Source: Proteiniphilum sp. X52
GTDB lineage: Bacteria; Bacteroidota; Bacteroidia; Bacteroidales; Dysgonomonadaceae
Direction: 5' to 3'
DNA length: 64,000 bases
Assembly: GCF_003712195.1 (NCBI RefSeq)
Contig: NZ_RDSD01000005.1
Coordinates: 149,444-213,443, forward strand
Shown in pieces: positions 61,512-64,000 of this stretch; the first letter of the stretch is position 1, and each line of letters opens with the position of its first letter. The position numbers and the translations under genes were made by a program. The notes beneath the pieces are model-generated. The model searched no databases and was not told where the DNA came from. It saw nothing but the letters and a program-made list of their open reading frames with translations.

Positions 61512-63350
61512 TTATCCGCTTGGATCGCGTTGTGTGTCACATAACGAAGTGTAGTATCCTCCTTGTGCATAAAGGGTGGAATGTTGTCCCGATTCCACGA
61601 TTCGCCCATCTTTCATCACATAGATCTCATCAGCATTTTTGATGGTGGATAATCTGTGGGCTATCACAATGGTGGTCCGGTTTTTCATCAGTTTTTCCAG
61701 CGCTTCCTGTACCAGCCGTTCCGAATCGGTGTCGAGTGCCGAGGTGGCCTCGTCCAGGATCAGGATCTTCGGGTTTTTCAGTATAGCCCGTGCAATGCTG
61801 ATGCGTTGGCGCTGTCCTCCCGACAGCTTACCGCCCCGGTCGCCGATATTGGTTTGATAGCCCTGTTCAGTAGCCATAATGAACTCGTGGGCATTGGCTA
61901 TTTTTGCAGCGTTGATCACCTCGCTTTCCGTGGCGTTGGTAACCCCAAAGGCAATATTATTATAAAAGGTGTCGTTGAACAGGATGGCTTCCTGGTTTAC
62001 ATAGCCCATCAACGATCTCAGATCCCGCACTTTCACATCTTTTATGTTGATCCCGTCGATGCGTATTTCTCCTTGCTGGATATCATAGAAGCGGGGTAGC
62101 AGGTCTGCCATCGTCGATTTTCCGGATCCCGACTGACCTACCAGAGCGATGGTCTTTCCCTTGTCGATCTTCAGGTTTACCCCCTTGATGACCCACTCCG
62201 TTTCATATTTAAACCAGACATCCTTGTAATCTATATAGGAGTCAAATGTGATCTGGACAGGTTGTGCCGGGTCGGTAATCTTGTTATCAGCCATCAGTAT
62301 CTTGTCGATACGTTCCATCGATGCCAGGCCGCGCTGTACGGCATAAGCCGATTTGGAGAATTCTTTGGCCGGATTGATAATACTATAGAATATAGTCAAA
62401 TAATAAATGAATGAGGCGGCGTCGATTATGCTGTTACCTTCCAATATCAATGTGCCTCCAAACCATAGTACAATAGCGATGGTGATAGTACCCAGGAGTT
62501 CGCTCATGGGGTGTGCCAATTGCTGCCTGCGTGCGATCCTGTTCGACATGCGCCGGAAGTCGTTATTGCCGGCATGAAACCTTCCGGAAATTTTGTTTTC
62601 CGCACCGAATGCTTTGATCACTCTCAACCCGCTGAGCGTTTCCTCCATTTGTGACATCAGTTCACCCCACTTATTCTGCGCCGCGAAAGAGCTCCTTTTC
62701 AGGCTTCTGCCTACGCGCCCCATCACAAACCCCATTACCGGCAATACCACCATCACGAAGAGGGTGAGTTGCCAACTCAGTATTACCATGGTAGTCAGAT
62801 AAATCAGAATAAGGATCGGGTTCTTGAAAAGCATATCGAGGGAACTCATCACCGAGTTCTCCACCTCGTTCACATCCCCCGATACCCGGGAAAGAATATC
62901 CCCTTTTCGTTCCTCTGTGAAAAAACCGAGCGGGAGAGAAAGCACCTTGTCATTGATCTGGTTCCGTATATCTTTCACTACGCCGGTTCTTATAGGAATG
63001 AGAAAGTAAGAACCCAGATAGGCAGTCCCCGTTTTCAGCAATGTCATCACGATCAGGAAGGTCGCCAGCGCCATCAGCGTGAAACTGCTTCCATGTGTTT
63101 CGATAAGCTGTGTGATATACCAATTCACATTATTCAACAGGATTTCCACGAATGGGTAATCGGAGCTATCCCAATTGATAAAAGAGAAGCTCTCCCTGTT
63201 TATTTTGAATAACACCTGGAGAATGGGAATAATGGTGGCCAGGGAAAAGACATTCAATATAGCTGTCAATATATTGAAAATAAATGCCAGGATGACATAT
63301 TTCTTATAAGGGGGTAAAAACCGTTTTAAGATATGAATAATACCTTTCAT
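61512..63350 (-). CDS. ABC transporter with fused permease and ATPase (MsbA-like)
   Basis: A 612-residue half-transporter. Six membrane helices in residues 1-330 are followed by a nucleotide-binding domain: LVGQSGSGKSTMADLLPRF (Walker A), KLSGGQRQRISIARAIL (signature), ILILDEATSALD (Walker B) and IVIAHRLSTIKNADEIYVM (switch His). It dimerises to export lipids or drugs; the neighbouring lipopolysaccharide-type sugar enzyme makes lipid A or glycolipid flipping plausible. It is transcribed toward the CapD gene with one base between the stops. A sequence close to the -7 consensus (TATCTTCGC, 63370-63378, minus) lies just upstream. Confidence 0.93.
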   Translation of the reverse strand: MKGIIHILKRFLPPYKKYVILAFIFNILTAILNVFSLATIIPILQVLFKINRESFSFINWDSSDYPFVEILLNNVNWYITQLIETHGSSFTLMALATFLIVMTLLKTGTAYLGSYFLIPIRTGVVKDIRNQINDKVLSLPLGFFTEERKGDILSRVSGDVNEVENSVMSSLDMLFKNPILILIYLTTMVILSWQLTLFVMVVLPVMGFVMGRVGRSLKRSSFAAQNKWGELMSQMEETLSGLRVIKAFGAENKISGRFHAGNNDFRRMSNRIARRQQLAHPMSELLGTITIAIVLWFGGTLILEGNSIIDAASFIYYLTIFYSIINPAKEFSKSAYAVQRGLASMERIDKILMADNKITDPAQPVQITFDSYIDYKDVWFKYETEWVIKGVNLKIDKGKTIALVGQSGSGKSTMADLLPRFYDIQQGEIRIDGINIKDVKVRDLRSLMGYVNQEAILFNDTFYNNIAFGVTNATESEVINAAKIANAHEFIMATEQGYQTNIGDRGGKLSGGQRQRISIARAILKNPKILILDEATSALDTDSERLVQEALEKLMKNRTTIVIAHRLSTIKNADEIYVMKDGRIVESGQHSTLYAQGGYYTSLCDTQRDPSG

Positions 63351-63524
63351 CTGTTTGTGCTTATTTTGTGCGAAGATACTTATAAAATGTGGTTCTATAG
63401 GAAAAATTGCATCTTTTCACTTTTTAATGGAATTTCCCACCCTGTTGTTTATAGCTCTCTTTTTCGATGGAAATGTTGTCGTTTTTTCCTCCATTTTTAA
63501 GAGAAAGTCCGGAGAGAGAATTTC

Positions 63525-63550
63525 CGGGTCTTTCTCCCGATTGAGACCCG
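63525..63550. terminator. hairpin in the gap after the ABC gene start
   Basis: CGGGTCT pairs with AGACCCG around a 12-base loop, followed on the plus strand by ATGCTCATTTTTTCT. It lies in a gene-free stretch between the start of the ABC exporter (minus) and the promoter at 63682; what it terminates is unclear. Confidence 0.35.
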
Positions 63551-63681
63551 ATGCTCATTTTTTCTGTCAACCTGAAAAAAAAGATTATTTTTCTTCATGA
63601 GGTAATGGTTTGATCTTCATTTGTTTGTTAGAAAGTCGGAAAAAAAGACAGAAAAAAGAGTGATTTTTCTTGTTGAATTGT

Positions 63682-63713
63682 TTGGATGGTAATAAAAGAG
63701 TTTCTATCTTTGC
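63682..63713 (+). promoter_or_regulatory. strong promoter near the right end
   Basis: TTG at 63682-63684 and TATCTTTGC at 63705-63713 with a 20-base spacer match the Bacteroidota consensus closely. Transcription would run to the right toward a gene beyond the window edge. Confidence 0.65.
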
Positions 63714-64000
63714 ACCCGCTTTCAGGAAATAAGTACTGAGGTGCGAGACAATAAAAAGCGATCTTTAGTAAATTTACATATACGTTTTTAAGAAGACAAA
63801 GCAGAGTATACAAGCGGTCGAGGTCTGTTCATCAGTGGGAGGGGTCTTTCGGGTCCCCCGCCATGGTATGAAAGGCCGAGATCAAATTGGTACCCGTTCA
63901 ATAAAATACAGGAAAAAGGAATGAATCGTGAATCCGGGGGTTCGGGAGAGAGTCTTTTCGTGGTTATTTTTCGTTTGTCCGCATTCCGGATCAGTCCGGG
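63714..64000 (+). other. untranslated leader running out of the window
   Basis: No gene is established in this stretch. A GC-rich local hairpin, GGGG (63841-63844) with CCCC (63855-63858), stands out. From an ATG at 63921 a frame is open to the window end (begins MNRESGGSGESLF), but its codon content is unconvincing. The region could be the leader of an rRNA operon, a long mRNA leader with an attenuator, or an RNA gene. I could not decide which. Confidence 0.3.

Noticed and set aside
63900..64000. Start of RNase P RNA because of the AGTCCGGG end
   Set aside because: The canonical GGAAAGTCCGGGC core is not present before the edge, so the similarity is too short.

Overview
The window comes from a Bacteroidota chromosome, most likely order Bacteroidales. 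The evidence is SusC/SusD-type outer-membrane systems, TonB receptors with DUF4249 and BACON lipoproteins, a XylR-type AraC regulator beside a glycan locus, and many copies of the Bacteroidota promoter hexamer TAnnTTTG with a TTG 18-20 bases upstream. Family or genus (a Proteiniphilum/Petrimonas-like Dysgonomonadaceae member is my guess) cannot be settled by reading alone.

Layout. 1-2362 (minus): the front of a glycan-uptake locus, an IPT/TIG-NHL lipoprotein followed by a SusC cut by the window edge. 2684-4796: a divergent pair of small phage-type regulators and an AAA/DUF4143 ATPase whose promoter is preceded by four 33-bp direct repeats. 5049-22028 (plus): core genes, namely ileS, a DksA-like factor, lspA, a DUF4296 lipoprotein, ppdK, a SurA-like foldase, an OstA/LptA-like protein, a small tail-anchored protein, mutL, an aldo/keto reductase, a Rieske-like lipoprotein and a cation/proton antiporter. 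22171-22448: a broken tRNA-Gly copy, an intact tRNA-Gly(GCC) and tRNA-Leu(UAA). 23110-28072 (plus): a BACON lipoprotein/TonB receptor/DUF4249 operon and a dihydroorotate-dehydrogenase-like gene.

28197-49424 (minus) is the most interesting part: a 17-gene glycan utilisation locus. SusC and SusD are followed by three secreted beta-propeller proteins (two of them lipoproteins), an MFS importer, an HpcH/HpaI aldolase, three NAD(P)-type oxidoreductases, NagA, a divergent NagB-like protein, a cytoplasmic neutral-ceramidase-like protein, an FGGY kinase, a CBS-less KpsF/GutQ isomerase, an archaeal-type triosephosphate-isomerase-like protein and a YjbQ protein. A XylR-type regulator (51074-52228) stands upstream, separated by a decayed IS110 transposase. 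No NanA or NanE is seen, so this is not an ordinary sialic acid locus. The gene set suggests an N-acetylated sugar that is deacetylated, oxidised or reduced, phosphorylated and cleaved. The locus changes base composition near 35 kb, as if two modules had been joined.

52374-63350: housekeeping genes nhaA and pepE, an AlkD-like protein, rlmH, nadC, a dCMP-deaminase-like gene, an S41 protease, a CapD-type nucleotide-sugar dehydratase and an MsbA-like ABC exporter. A MITE-like element with 22-bp inverted ends (56335-56533) lies between a probable nadC promoter and nadC. The last 290 bases hold a strong promoter and an untranslated leader whose gene is outside the window.

Several control regions are unusual: a triplicated 69-bp promoter before mutL, the 33-bp repeats before the ATPase, a perfect 11-bp inverted repeat before the XylR-type gene, and a 14-bp hairpin between two glycan-locus genes.
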